Shown one piece after another: positions 31,373-39,394 of a stretch of 64,000 nucleotides of DNA. The stretch's first letter is position 1. Each line of letters starts with the position of its first letter. Source of the stretch: Aphanothece sacrum FPU1 (GTDB lineage Bacteria; Cyanobacteriota; Cyanobacteriia; Cyanobacteriales; Microcystaceae); NCBI RefSeq assembly GCF_003864295.1, contig NZ_BDQK01000013.1, forward strand, positions 124,001 to 188,000. The letters are read 5' to 3'. The notes under the pieces were generated by a model. The model had not been told where the DNA came from and searched no databases. It worked only from the letters and a program-made list of their open reading frames with translations. A program made the translations under genes and the position numbers.

Positions 31373-31582
31373 TTAAACAGATTTACGCCATTCTTGTCCG
31401 AGTTTAACAACTTCATCAAAGGTAGGATCTTGTTCAAAACTACCTGCTACTTTTAACCACCAAGGAGATTTTGGTGTAGAGGATTCAGCTAACTTCTGTT
31501 TTACTTCTGATAGTTCTGTTTCCAAAGTACTGACTCTTTGTTCAAGGGGTGAGAGATGGTCTTGAATTGGTTTTGTCGTCAT
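31373..31582 (-). CDS. Coiled-coil antitoxin of the PIN toxin
   Basis: A 69-residue protein with a heptad region LEQRVSTLETELSEVKQKLA and a tail SPWWLKVAGSFEQDPTFDEV. This is a common cyanobacterial antitoxin type found before PIN toxins; the tail with Trp and acidic residues probably occupies the toxin active site. There is no visible DNA-binding domain. The toxin gene follows after 20 bp. Confidence 0.75.
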   Translation of the reverse strand: MTTKPIQDHLSPLEQRVSTLETELSEVKQKLAESSTPKSPWWLKVAGSFEQDPTFDEVVKLGQEWRKSV

Positions 31583-31796
31583 ATACGCCTCTAGCTATTT
31601 GGAATACCAACACTATTCTATCTCATATTAGTTAGATAGTGGACTAGCTTTGTCAATCAAATTGACAATACCAAAATTTAGAAAAGCACTTTTAACTCTA
31701 ACCTCATTTTAACTCAAAACCCATAAAAGCAAGCTTTAATTGTCTAACATTCTTTAATTACAGCATTTTAATAACTTCATCAATAACAACAAATAA
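31583..31796. other. Intergenic region without recognised gene
   Basis: 214 bp of AT-rich sequence at the left edge of the TA island; together with the following repeat it forms a 342-bp gap. Nothing else was recognised. Confidence 0.6.
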
Positions 31797-31848
31797 GGTG
31801 TTATACACTTCGTTATAGCACCCTACAAGATCAGCGATCGCACTACCC
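31797..31848. repeat. TA-island palindromic repeat, copy C
   Basis: GGTGTTATACACTTCGTTAT continues as AGCACC, then CTACAAGATCAGCGATCGCA. The arms GGTGTTATA and TATAGCACC form an imperfect hairpin. The unit is a variant of copies at 32587 and 33332. Confidence 0.85.
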
Positions 31849-31924
31849 ATCGACAAAAAAGCGATCAAACTTGAGAAAAAATGCTATAATAATGACAAAT
31901 TATCGATATTAATAGTAAATAATT

Positions 31925-32248
31925 ATGTCATCTTTAGTCATCTCAGAACACATTGAAATTACTCCTGGTATCTGTGGCGGAAAACCTCGTATTGCTGGAC
32001 ATAGAATTAAAGTGCAAGATATTGTAATTTGGCATGAAAGAATGGGAATGTCACCAGATGAAATTATTTATCACCACCCTAGTATTACCCTAGCAGATGT
32101 TTATGCAGCCTTAGCCTATTACCATGACCATCGAGAAGAAATTAGACAACAAATTGAAGCAGGAGAAGCTTTTGCTCAACAATTACAAGGCGATAAACCA
32201 TCTTTAATTAAAAAAATATTAAAGGGTAAAAATGTCAACCAAGATTAA
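31925..32248 (+). CDS. DUF433 antitoxin
   Basis: The 107-residue protein fits DUF433: HIEITPGICGGKPRIAGHRI then KVQDIVIWHERMGMSPDEII and LADVYAALAYYHDHREEI. This helix-turn-helix antitoxin family is paired with DUF5615 toxins. The coding end overlaps the toxin start by 17 bp. A TATAAT box at 31885 may be the promoter of the pair. Confidence 0.9.
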   Translation: MSSLVISEHIEITPGICGGKPRIAGHRIKVQDIVIWHERMGMSPDEIIYHHPSITLADVYAALAYYHDHREEIRQQIEAGEAFAQQLQGDKPSLIKKILKGKNVNQD

Positions 32249-32567
32249 ATTTCATCTGGATGAAAGTGTCAATAATGCTATCGCAAACGGATTGAGAATG
32301 CGGGGAGTTGATGTGACAACTTCGCCGGAAGAAGGGCTAGTTGGTGCATCTGATGAACAACAATTAGCTTATGCTTTATCTCAACAACGAGTCATTTTTA
32401 CATTTGATGATGATTTTCTTAGTTTGGCTTCTACAGGAATAGAACATTGTGGTATTATTTATACTCACCAACAACGTCAGCCAATTGGAAAAATTATCAG
32501 TGATTTAGTCTTAATTTGGGAATGTTTAGAACCTAAATATATGTACAAAAATATTGAGTTTTTGTAG
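32232..32567 (+). CDS. DUF5615 PIN-like toxin
   Basis: The 111-residue product has the DUF5615 pattern: KIKFHLDESVNNAIANGLRM with the active-site Asp-Glu, TSPEEGLVGASDEQQLAYAL, then RVIFTFDDDFLSLAS with the acidic cluster. The family is a shortened PIN-like fold and probably an RNase. It overlaps the DUF433 gene and ends 20 bp before a repeat copy. Confidence 0.9.
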   Translation: MSTKIKFHLDESVNNAIANGLRMRGVDVTTSPEEGLVGASDEQQLAYALSQQRVIFTFDDDFLSLASTGIEHCGIIYTHQQRQPIGKIISDLVLIWECLEPKYMYKNIEFL

Positions 32568-32586
32568 AGAATTAGATACAATGATA

Positions 32587-32637
32587 AATAAGGCGCATTA
32601 CCAATACGTTAATGCACCCTACAAGATCAGCGATCGC
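32587..32637. repeat. 51-bp direct repeat, copy D, left of a PIN module
   Basis: AATAAGGCGCATTACCAATA at the start and AAGATCAGCGATCGC at the end. It is identical over 51 bp to 33332-33382. The arms GGCGCATTA and TAATGCACC are imperfect inverted repeats. It lies 66 bp upstream of the PIN toxin start. Confidence 0.95.
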
Positions 32638-32702
32638 GCTTATCAAATATGGTAATCTAAATAGAGAAGTATTTGATTTTTATTTTGAGTCGATCCTATC
32701 CA

Positions 32703-33176
32703 ATGAAAAAACTAAGGGTTTATATAGATACATCAGTTGTCGGAGGTTGCTTAGATGATGAATTTTCGGTAGAGTCAAATAAATTGATGGAAGCAATTAA
32801 GCAAGAAAAGTTTATTTTGCTGATTAGTGATATTATTGTTAACGAATTAATTAATGCACCTCAAGCAGTTAAAGATATTTTATTATTTATTCCTCAGACT
32901 GTCATTGAAGTTGTTAATATAACGCCTGAAATCTTACAATTAAGAGATGCCTACATCAATGAGGGAGTTGTTACATCAAAATCCATTAATGATGCCACTC
33001 ATGTAGCGGCTGCTACGGTTGCTAGGGCAGATGCTATTATTTCCTGGAATTTTAAACACATTGTTCGTTTAGATAAAATGAAAGGGTATAATCGAATTAA
33101 TTTACTCAATGGCTACGGAATTTTGACCATTATTTCTCCTTTAGAGGTAACAATTGATGAAACCAACGACAATTAA
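32703..33176 (+). CDS. PIN-domain toxin (toxin-first module)
   Basis: From the ATG at 32703 the product has 157 residues; the upstream start at 32673 is less likely. PIN features are RVYIDTSVVGGCLDDEF, SDIIVNELINAP, and KSINDATHVAAATVARADAI with WNFKHIV. This PIN subtype is usual in cyanobacteria and has the antitoxin after, not before, the toxin gene. It overlaps the next gene by 20 bp. Confidence 0.85.
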   Translation: MKKLRVYIDTSVVGGCLDDEFSVESNKLMEAIKQEKFILLISDIIVNELINAPQAVKDILLFIPQTVIEVVNITPEILQLRDAYINEGVVTSKSINDATHVAAATVARADAIISWNFKHIVRLDKMKGYNRINLLNGYGILTIISPLEVTIDETNDN

Positions 33177-33336
33177 AACAAGTTTTGACTGTTTGGCTTT
33201 TAAACAATCAAGTCAAGAAAAGATGGCTGAAGACATGAAAAATCTTAGTTATTTAGAGGAAGTTGAATATCTCAAAATAAAGATTCATCAAAGCGATTTA
33301 AAAGCATGGTGGGAAGCAATAAATAAAAATAAATAA
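33157..33336 (+). CDS. Antitoxin partner of the PIN toxin
   Basis: A 59-residue protein (ATG at 33157), MKPTTIKTSFDCLAFKQSSQ then EKMAEDMKNLSYLEEVEYLK, with a C-terminal AWWEAINKNK. It overlaps the toxin end. The stop codon lies inside the second 51-bp repeat. Only the position and size indicate an antitoxin; the Lys/Glu helical make-up fits. Confidence 0.65.
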   Translation: MKPTTIKTSFDCLAFKQSSQEKMAEDMKNLSYLEEVEYLKIKIHQSDLKAWWEAINKNK

Positions 33337-33382
33337 GGCGCATTACCAATACGTTAATGCACCCTACAAGATCAGCGATCGC
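33332..33382. repeat. 51-bp direct repeat, copy E, right of the PIN module
   Basis: Exact 51-bp copy of 32587-32637, in the same orientation, 745 bp further on. The two copies enclose the PIN toxin and antitoxin genes. Confidence 0.95.
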
Positions 33383-33520
33383 ACTATTCCCTTCTATAGC
33401 AATTTAGCCAAATTATCGGCAATTCCTTGAATATGCGTCCGCTCTGCGTTCAGCAGAATTATAATATCCCTGAGCTTGAGATGTGTAGCCCTGACCAAAG
33501 TGTCACTCTGTATAAATTGT

Positions 33521-33754
33521 ATGGATGTTAAGCAAGTTTCACAATGGATGGATGAGCAAGTTTTTCAACAAAGTGGCAAACGTCTAGATGATGTTCAAAA
33601 AGCAATTATTGACGGAAGTTTTGAAGGAAAAAGTTATAAAAATATAGGCTCAGAATGTAATCGTAAACGCTATTTAGTCAGAAAAATCAATCAGGATAAA
33701 ATTTTATTTGATTTATCGCCCGTTTTTAAAGAATATTTAATAACTTGTTACTAA
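33521..33754 (+). CDS. Orphan vMAP/NB-ARC-type N-terminal HTH domain, probably truncated
   Basis: From the ATG at 33521 a 77-residue frame reads MDVKQVSQWMDEQVFQQSGK and RLDDVQKAIIDGSFEGKSYK. This is the N-terminal helix-turn-helix seen in cyanobacterial vWA-MoxR-associated and WD40/NB-ARC conflict proteins. There the domain is followed by a large NTPase or effector; here the frame ends early and the last 30 residues (CNRKRYLVRKINQDKILFDL) are not recognisable. A relic of a larger gene is likely, although a free-standing regulator cannot be excluded. Confidence 0.5.
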   Translation: MDVKQVSQWMDEQVFQQSGKRLDDVQKAIIDGSFEGKSYKNIGSECNRKRYLVRKINQDKILFDLSPVFKEYLITCY

Positions 33755-33761
33755 AATTGAT

Positions 33762-34010
33762 TTATTGCAAATTTTGCAAAAATTCTTCAAGAGAAACTCC
33801 TGCTTGATTTAAAATATTTTTTAATGTTCCAACTGCTAGAGTTTTCCTTTGCATGGGAATAACACAACCCACTTGATTTATCTTTCCTTCTTTTGAGATA
33901 AATTGTTTTTTAAGAATTAAATGGCTTCCGCGTTGACGAATTTGAACAAAGCCTAATTTTTCTAATGTTTGCACTGTTTTTTGACTGCTAACTCTTGGCA
34001 ATTTAGGCAC
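33762..34010 (-). CDS. hicA: HicA mRNA interferase toxin
   Basis: An 82-residue protein with the HicA fold: SQKTVQTLEKLGFVQIRQRG followed by SHLILKK, where the His in RGSHLIL is the catalytic residue, then GTLKNILNQAGVSLEEFLQN. It cuts mRNA when not bound by HicB. The gene overlaps hicB by 8 bp on the same strand. Confidence 0.92.
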   Translation of the reverse strand: MPKLPRVSSQKTVQTLEKLGFVQIRQRGSHLILKKQFISKEGKINQVGCVIPMQRKTLAVGTLKNILNQAGVSLEEFLQNLQ

Positions 34011-34209
34011 TTAGCACCTCAAATGTGGTCAATAAACGAGGAGAAGTTTTAGGTAAGGGGAATTCTTCAAGATAGAGTTCAGTCGCTTCTTTAAGGTTCG
34101 CTAATGCTTCTTCTATGGTATCTCCTTGACTGACGGTTCCCACCTCTGGACACTCAGCAACATAGACATCTTCTTCCCAATAGACAATAGCAGTAAAAGT
34201 TTTAGTCAT
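34003..34209 (-). CDS. hicB: HicB antitoxin
   Basis: A 68-residue protein (ATG at 34209) with the HicB core FTAIVYWEEDVYVAECPEVG and TVSQGDTIEEALANLKEATE. The longer frame from 34278 has an untypical leader. It is the short form without a separate C-terminal DNA-binding domain. It binds and inhibits HicA. Confidence 0.9.
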   Translation of the reverse strand: MTKTFTAIVYWEEDVYVAECPEVGTVSQGDTIEEALANLKEATELYLEEFPLPKTSPRLLTTFEVLSA

Positions 34210-34335
34210 TGCATTCACGTTGAATAAATAATCACTTATAATTCTATTATAAAACATATAATTGTGTATAATGAGCATATCATCTATCAGAAGCTAGAAG
34301 CTTATGCTACTATTAAATAGAGGTAAATTAACACA

Positions 34336-34668
34336 ATGATAACCGTTTCTATCAAAGATGAATACGCAGAAATATTAAGCAACTTCGGTAATTTAGAATC
34401 AGCGATAGATTTAGCTCTAAAACGCTATACTATTGAACAAATTACTACCAAAATCGCTGGACTAAAACAAAAAAATCTGAATTATCAAAACAAATATAAA
34501 ACAGATTATTTTACATTTTGTCAAAAAATTCAACAGGATGAAACTTTTATTAATTATATTGAAACTAAAGTCGAAAAGCTTTGGGAAATTGATTTATCAG
34601 ATTGGGAATTTTCCTATCAAGGAATAATAGATTGGACAGTAAAATTACAGACTATTTTACTTGTATAG
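34336..34668 (+). CDS. Putative antitoxin of a TumE-like pair
   Basis: The 110-residue protein starts MITVSIKDEYAEILSNFGNL and continues with ESAIDLALKRYTIEQITTKI, a helical ribbon-helix-helix-like start, then a basic helical part. It overlaps the next gene, by 37 bp if that gene starts at 34632. The order, antitoxin then TumE-like protein, agrees with other pairs. I cannot name its family. Confidence 0.55.
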   Translation: MITVSIKDEYAEILSNFGNLESAIDLALKRYTIEQITTKIAGLKQKNLNYQNKYKTDYFTFCQKIQQDETFINYIETKVEKLWEIDLSDWEFSYQGIIDWTVKLQTILLV

Positions 34669-35024
34669 TTGAACTCGCAAACATTCATTTTGAATCAGTT
34701 CAATTTACTATTGACAGTACCCCAAAACGGTCGACTTTGCGGTTAAATGCTTTCTATAAAAACTATAAAATATTAGTAACAGAATTATATAGTGATCAAA
34801 GTTTTAAATATCGCTATTATGTTTTAAAAGATCAATTTGTTATAGCTGGTTTTGACAATGCACCCGATCCCCGTGCCATTCGATTAAAATATGGTAAAAT
34901 AGGTCAAGAACATTCAGGAGAATTAATTCCCCATTTACATTTGGAAGATAAACAAGAGTTAATTCTCACTCAAGAAATGAATTTTAATCTGTTTATAGAT
35001 TGGTTAATTAAACATCACTTTTAG
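34632..35024 (+). CDS. TumE-like (DUF6516) toxin
   Basis: Using the TTG at 34632 the product has 130 residues; the frame is open from 34602. The body matches DUF6516/TumE toxins: LRLNAFYKNYKILVTELYSD, KYRYYVLKDQFVIAGFDNAP, DPRAIRLKYGKIGQEHSGEL and PHLHLED. TumE proteins are TA toxins with an RNase-like role that is only partly known. The start codon is uncertain because the gene overlaps the partner. Confidence 0.6.
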   Translation: MDSKITDYFTCIVELANIHFESVQFTIDSTPKRSTLRLNAFYKNYKILVTELYSDQSFKYRYYVLKDQFVIAGFDNAPDPRAIRLKYGKIGQEHSGELIPHLHLEDKQELILTQEMNFNLFIDWLIKHHF

Positions 35025-35035
35025 AGAGGATCAAT

Positions 35036-35332
35036 ATGTTATCAACAGATGCTAAACAAGAATCAATGATGAAAAAAATTGAGCAAGTTGTTTCTATTTT
35101 AATGGAAGAAGATTCTTTGTTTAAAGAGGAACTTAATTATTCAAAAATAGTGAAACATTTAACAAATTTATTTGCAGAAAACTTATCTTTTGAAGAATTT
35201 AATAATATTTCAGAACAAAGCTTGAAAAATCGTTGTCGTGGTATAATGTCAACAGAACTTATGGCAGGAATGTTAGATGATCTAACACCGGAAGAAATGG
35301 CAATTTTTGATGAAGCAATTAAGAGAAAGTAG
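35036..35332 (+). CDS. Antitoxin of a PIN toxin pair
   Basis: A 98-residue protein, all helical by composition: KKIEQVVSILMEEDSLFKEE then a C-terminal ELMAGMLDDLTPEEMAIFDE. It has a strong ribosome site AGAGAGGA (35023). The PIN toxin gene begins right after the stop codon. The C-terminal DLTPEEMAIFDEAIKR is a known cyanobacterial antitoxin tail. Confidence 0.75.
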   Translation: MLSTDAKQESMMKKIEQVVSILMEEDSLFKEELNYSKIVKHLTNLFAENLSFEEFNNISEQSLKNRCRGIMSTELMAGMLDDLTPEEMAIFDEAIKRK

Positions 35333-35743
35333 ATGATTATGAGTTATTTATTAGATACTAATATTGTCTCTTTAGTTATCAAACAAAATGTTCAAATTCT
35401 GCAAAAGATTGAAACAGTTAAAGCTAAAGAACAAAATATGTATATTAGTTGTATCAGTTATTTTGAAATTAAAAGAGGTTTGTTAGCAGTCAAAGCAACT
35501 ACAAAACTCAAAATATTTAATAAATTTTGTCAAAATCATCAAATTATCTTATTAGACGATTTAGCTATTTTAGAAAAAGCAGCAGAAATTCATGCTAATC
35601 TTAGATTAAGAGGATTACCTATACAAACTGAAGATATTTTAATTGCTGCTACTGCTATTATTAAAGGATTAACCGTTGTTTCTAATGATAGTGATTTATT
35701 GAGAGTTGAACATTTAAGTTTAGAAAATTGGGTAGAATTATAA
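35333..35743 (+). CDS. vapC: PIN-domain VapC-type toxin
   Basis: A 136-residue PIN protein: SYLLDTNIVSLVIKQN (Asp), CISYFEIKRGLL (Glu), LPIQTEDILIAATAIIKGL (Asp), and VSNDSDLLRVEHLSLENWVE (Asp). It is a complete classical VapC. It starts at the base after the antitoxin stop (ATG at 35333, or at 35339). This closes the TA island at lepA. Confidence 0.93.
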   Translation: MIMSYLLDTNIVSLVIKQNVQILQKIETVKAKEQNMYISCISYFEIKRGLLAVKATTKLKIFNKFCQNHQIILLDDLAILEKAAEIHANLRLRGLPIQTEDILIAATAIIKGLTVVSNDSDLLRVEHLSLENWVEL

Positions 35744-35764
35744 ATAATACTACCCGCATCACAA

Positions 35765-37576
35765 CTAAGGTTGATCTAATTTTAACACAGCCATAAATGC
35801 TTCTTGAGGAACATCTACAGTCCCGATCGCTTTCATTCTTTTCTTACCTTTAGCTTGTTTTTGTAATAGTTTTTTCTTACGAGAAATATCACCCCCATAA
35901 CATTTCGCTAACACATCTTTGCGTAAAGCAGGAATATGTTCACTCGCAATAACTTTAGCCCCTATCGCAGCTTGAATAGGAACTTTAAATTGATGACGGG
36001 GAATCAATTCTTTAAGCTTTTCTGTCAAAGCGCGACCAACATAATACGCTTTATCCCGATGGACGATCATCGCTAACGCATCCACACTATCGCCATTTAC
36101 GAGAATATCTAACTTAACTAAAGGATTTTCTCGATAACCAATTAACTTATATTCCATACTAGCGTAACCCCTCGTTCTTGACTTTAATTGATCAAAAAAG
36201 TCCGTCACAACTTCCGCTAAAGGTAACTCATAAATTAACGCAGTTCTTGACTTAGTAAAATAGCGCATATCCTTAAACACTCCCCGTCGTCCCTGACACA
36301 ACTCCATCAGGGTTCCCACATAAGTTTCTGGGGTGATCATCTCCACTTCAATAAACGGTTCTTCCACTTTTTCCCGTTGTTGAGCAGGAGGTAATAAACT
36401 AGGATTATCAATATCAAAAACTTGCCCATCAAGAGTCGTGACGCGATAAATAACCGAGGGTGCGGTCGTAATTAACTCCAGATCATACTCCCTTTCTAAC
36501 CGTTCTTGCACAATTTCCATGTGCAGTAACCCCAAGAACCCACACCGGAACCCAAACCCCATAGCAGTAGAAGTTTCTGGTTCATAAGACAAGGCAGCAT
36601 CATTTAGTTTAAGCTTGTCTAATGCTTCCCGCAAGTCTCCATATTGATCAGCATCCGTAGGGAATAACCCACAAAATACCATCGGGTTTGCTTCTGTATA
36701 CCCCGGTAAGGCCTCTTGGGCCGGTTCTATGGATAATGTAATGGTATCTCCTACTCGCGCGTCTTCTACCGCTTTAATCGCTGCTGCAAAATATCCTACT
36801 TCTCCCGCATGAAGTTGATCTACTTGTATTTGGTTCGGGGATAAAATTCCTAATTCATCAATATCATATTCTTTTTTTGATGCCATTAAACGGACGCGAT
36901 CGCCTTTTTTCACCTTTCCGTCCATGACTCGGAAATAAACGACTACACCCCGATAAGCATCATAATAACTATCAAAAATTAAAGCCCGTAAAGGTTTATC
37001 TACAGTATCTTGAGGAGGAGGAACTAATTGTACAATAGACTCTAAAATCTCATCAATACCGATTCCCGCTTTAGCGGAGGCTTTGATAATATTACTACAA
37101 TCTAACCCAACTACTTCTTCAATTTCATCCGCGACTCTTTCGGGTTCTGCCCCAGGTAAGTCGATTTTATTTAAAATAGGGATAATTTCCAGATTATTAT
37201 CTAAAGCTAGATAAACATTAGCCAGGGTTTGCGCTTCTACTCCCTGAGAGGAGTCTACTACTAATAATGCCCCTTCACAAGCAGCTAAAGACCGGGACAC
37301 CTCATAAGAGAAGTCTACATGACCAGGAGTATCAATGAGATTGAGAACGTATTCTTGACCATCTTTAGCCGTATAATTCATCCTAGCAGCCTGTAGCTTG
37401 ATGGTAATTCCCCGTTCTCGTTCTAGATCCATGCTATCGAGGAATTGTTCCTTCATCTCCCGTTGTGCGACGGTTTTGGTAACTTGCAACAATCGATCAG
37501 CTAAGGTGGACTTACCGTGATCAATGTGGGCAATGATACAGAAGTTACGAATGCGAGAAACAGGAACGTCGGTCAT
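35765..37576 (-). CDS. lepA: Elongation factor 4 (LepA)
   Basis: The 603-residue ribosomal GTPase shows [16 protein letters not shown] (G1), [14 protein letters not shown] (G2), [10 protein letters not shown] (G3), [13 protein letters not shown] (G4), and the LepA-type C-terminus [20 protein letters not shown]. It assists translocation under ionic or cold stress. The gene is transcribed toward the TA island. The length is that of all bacteria. Confidence 0.97.
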   Translation of the reverse strand: MTDVPVSRIRNFCIIAHIDHGKSTLADRLLQVTKTVAQREMKEQFLDSMDLERERGITIKLQAARMNYTAKDGQEYVLNLIDTPGHVDFSYEVSRSLAACEGALLVVDSSQGVEAQTLANVYLALDNNLEIIPILNKIDLPGAEPERVADEIEEVVGLDCSNIIKASAKAGIGIDEILESIVQLVPPPQDTVDKPLRALIFDSYYDAYRGVVVYFRVMDGKVKKGDRVRLMASKKEYDIDELGILSPNQIQVDQLHAGEVGYFAAAIKAVEDARVGDTITLSIEPAQEALPGYTEANPMVFCGLFPTDADQYGDLREALDKLKLNDAALSYEPETSTAMGFGFRCGFLGLLHMEIVQERLEREYDLELITTAPSVIYRVTTLDGQVFDIDNPSLLPPAQQREKVEEPFIEVEMITPETYVGTLMELCQGRRGVFKDMRYFTKSRTALIYELPLAEVVTDFFDQLKSRTRGYASMEYKLIGYRENPLVKLDILVNGDSVDALAMIVHRDKAYYVGRALTEKLKELIPRHQFKVPIQAAIGAKVIASEHIPALRKDVLAKCYGGDISRKKKLLQKQAKGKKRMKAIGTVDVPQEAFMAVLKLDQP

Positions 37577-37764
37577 ATACTGTGGGGTTGGGATAGGTTA
37601 ACAAAAATTTTCCTACTGTAATTTATTGTAATGCTGATTTTCCCAAATGCTGCACTCAGTAGTCAGCCATCAGGTATCAGTTCACAGTTAATACATAAAG
37701 AATTGTTTTGGTTGCAATCTATTTCTAAGTGCAATTGAATCAAATATTAAGGAATATGAATATA

Positions 37765-38024
37765 GGGGCATGGCATTAATAAGATTTTGCCAGAACGAAA
37801 AATTGAATAATGCCATGCCCTATTCATTATTTTAAACAAGCGATCTCGTTTAAACAAGCATTAATTAATAGCCTATAATTATAAACTGTAGGGGCATGGC
37901 ACTAATAAGATTTTGCCAGAACAAAAAATTGAATGATGCCATGCCCTATTCATTATTTTAAATAGATTTGGGCATGGCGTTAATCAGATTATGGTAAAAT
38001 AATAAGTTACTAATGCCATGCCCC
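37765..38024. repeat. Three copies of the GGGCATGGC palindrome
   Basis: Copy 1 at 37765-37820, copy 2 at 37891-37946, copy 3 at 37970-38024. Each starts GGGGCATGGC or GGGCATGGC and ends GCCATGCCC with an AT-rich middle (AAGATTTTGCCAGAAC in copies 1 and 2). The three occupy the 482-bp gap between lepA and the kinase gene. No gene was seen in the gap. Confidence 0.92.
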
Positions 38025-38058
38025 TACAAATCTTCTCACTTATTCATTTTGACATTCC

Positions 38059-39360
38059 ATGAGACATCTCAACCCTGGCGAAACTCTCCAAAATGGACGT
38101 TATACTATCAATAGTATCTTAGGTGCTGGTGGTTTCGGTATTACTTATCTCGCAACGGAAAACCCATCAGCAAACCAACTCGCTATTAAAACTTTAAATG
38201 CTACGGTACAAGGTAAACCTAATTTTATTGATTTACAAAATCAGTTTATTAAAGAAGCTTTCTTATTAGCTAAATGTAGTCATCTTCATGTCGTTACTGT
38301 TCATAACGTTTTTCATGAAGATGAGCTTTGGTATATGGTTATGGAATATATCAAAGGTTCTGATTTATCAGTCTATTTACAACAAAAAGGTATCTTAAAA
38401 GAAACTGATGGGTTAACTATTATTCAAAAAATCGGAGAAGCTTTAATTTATGTTCATTCTCAAGGTTTTTTACATCGAGATATTAAACCCCATAATATTC
38501 TATTACCTCCTAATACTTTAGAAGCAAAATTAATTGATTTTGGTATAGCAAGAGAGTTTACCGCAGGTGAAACCCGTACCCATACTAATTATAGAACGGA
38601 TGGCTATGCACCTCCTGAACAATACGAAGAAAAGGCAAAAAGGGACACTTATACAGATGTTTATGCCTTGGCCGCTACTTTGTATAATATCTTAACTGAT
38701 CAGGTTCCTATTCCCGCACAGTTTCGCGCTTATGCTGCTTTACCTCCTCCGAACCAGTTTAATAATCAAATTAGCGATCGCGTTAATAATGCTATCCTTA
38801 AAGGGATGGAATTAAAACCCGCAAACCGTCCCCAAACTATTCAACAATTCTTAGATTTATTATTACCAAAAGATGATTTATCATCAGATAGAAATGTAGA
38901 CTATAGTAAATTAAGGGACTTATTAAAAGCAGGAAACTGGGAAGAAGCAGACGAAGAAACCGCTAAGGTAATGTGTCAAGCAGCAAAATGCAGCAAGCAA
39001 GGATGGTTAGGAGAGGAGGATATAGATAACTTCCCCTGCACCGATTTACGCACCATAAATCAACTTTGGTTAGACTATAGTGGGGGTAAATTTGGCTTTA
39101 GTGTCCAAAAGGAAATTTACCAACGTTTAGGAGGCACAAGAGAGTATAATACTGAGGTCTGGCAAGCTTTCGGCGATGAGGTCGGATGGCGTAAAGGAGG
39201 TCGTTTGTTGTCTTACGAATATATTACCTTTAATACTTCAGCACCATTAGGACACCTCCCGAATAAGATTTGGAACGGATCAAGGAGGGAGGGGGACGTT
39301 TGTGAATTAGCGATTTGGATTGGGATTGTCTTCTCTCGCGTCGGGACTTGTAAACTGTAA
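38059..39360 (+). CDS. Serine/threonine kinase fused to a GUN4 domain
   Basis: The 433-residue product has a Hanks-type kinase (about 8-275): ILGAGGFGITYLAT, LAIKTL, LHRDIKPHNILL with the catalytic Asp, IDFGIAREF and the APPEQY motif. A GUN4-like domain follows (about 290-430): YSKLRDLLKAGNWEEADEET, TDLRTINQLWLDYSGGKFGF and SVQKEIYQRLGG. GUN4 binds porphyrins and activates Mg chelatase. The fusion could link tetrapyrrole status to phosphorylation, which is inference. The chain ends in FSRVGTCKL without further domains. Confidence 0.9.
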   Translation: MRHLNPGETLQNGRYTINSILGAGGFGITYLATENPSANQLAIKTLNATVQGKPNFIDLQNQFIKEAFLLAKCSHLHVVTVHNVFHEDELWYMVMEYIKGSDLSVYLQQKGILKETDGLTIIQKIGEALIYVHSQGFLHRDIKPHNILLPPNTLEAKLIDFGIAREFTAGETRTHTNYRTDGYAPPEQYEEKAKRDTYTDVYALAATLYNILTDQVPIPAQFRAYAALPPPNQFNNQISDRVNNAILKGMELKPANRPQTIQQFLDLLLPKDDLSSDRNVDYSKLRDLLKAGNWEEADEETAKVMCQAAKCSKQGWLGEEDIDNFPCTDLRTINQLWLDYSGGKFGFSVQKEIYQRLGGTREYNTEVWQAFGDEVGWRKGGRLLSYEYITFNTSAPLGHLPNKIWNGSRREGDVCELAIWIGIVFSRVGTCKL

Positions 39361-39394
39361 CATATCGGATATTAATGAGTAAATTAACAAACTT

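Noticed and set aside
31797-33382. Repeated hairpin units taken as a CRISPR array
   Set aside because: Units are too few and far apart, with genes between, and spacing is irregular; no cas genes.
37765-38024. Three palindromes taken as a CRISPR-like array
   Set aside because: Unequal spacing of 23-70 bp, repeats of 55 bp, and no cas genes; they are dispersed palindromes.
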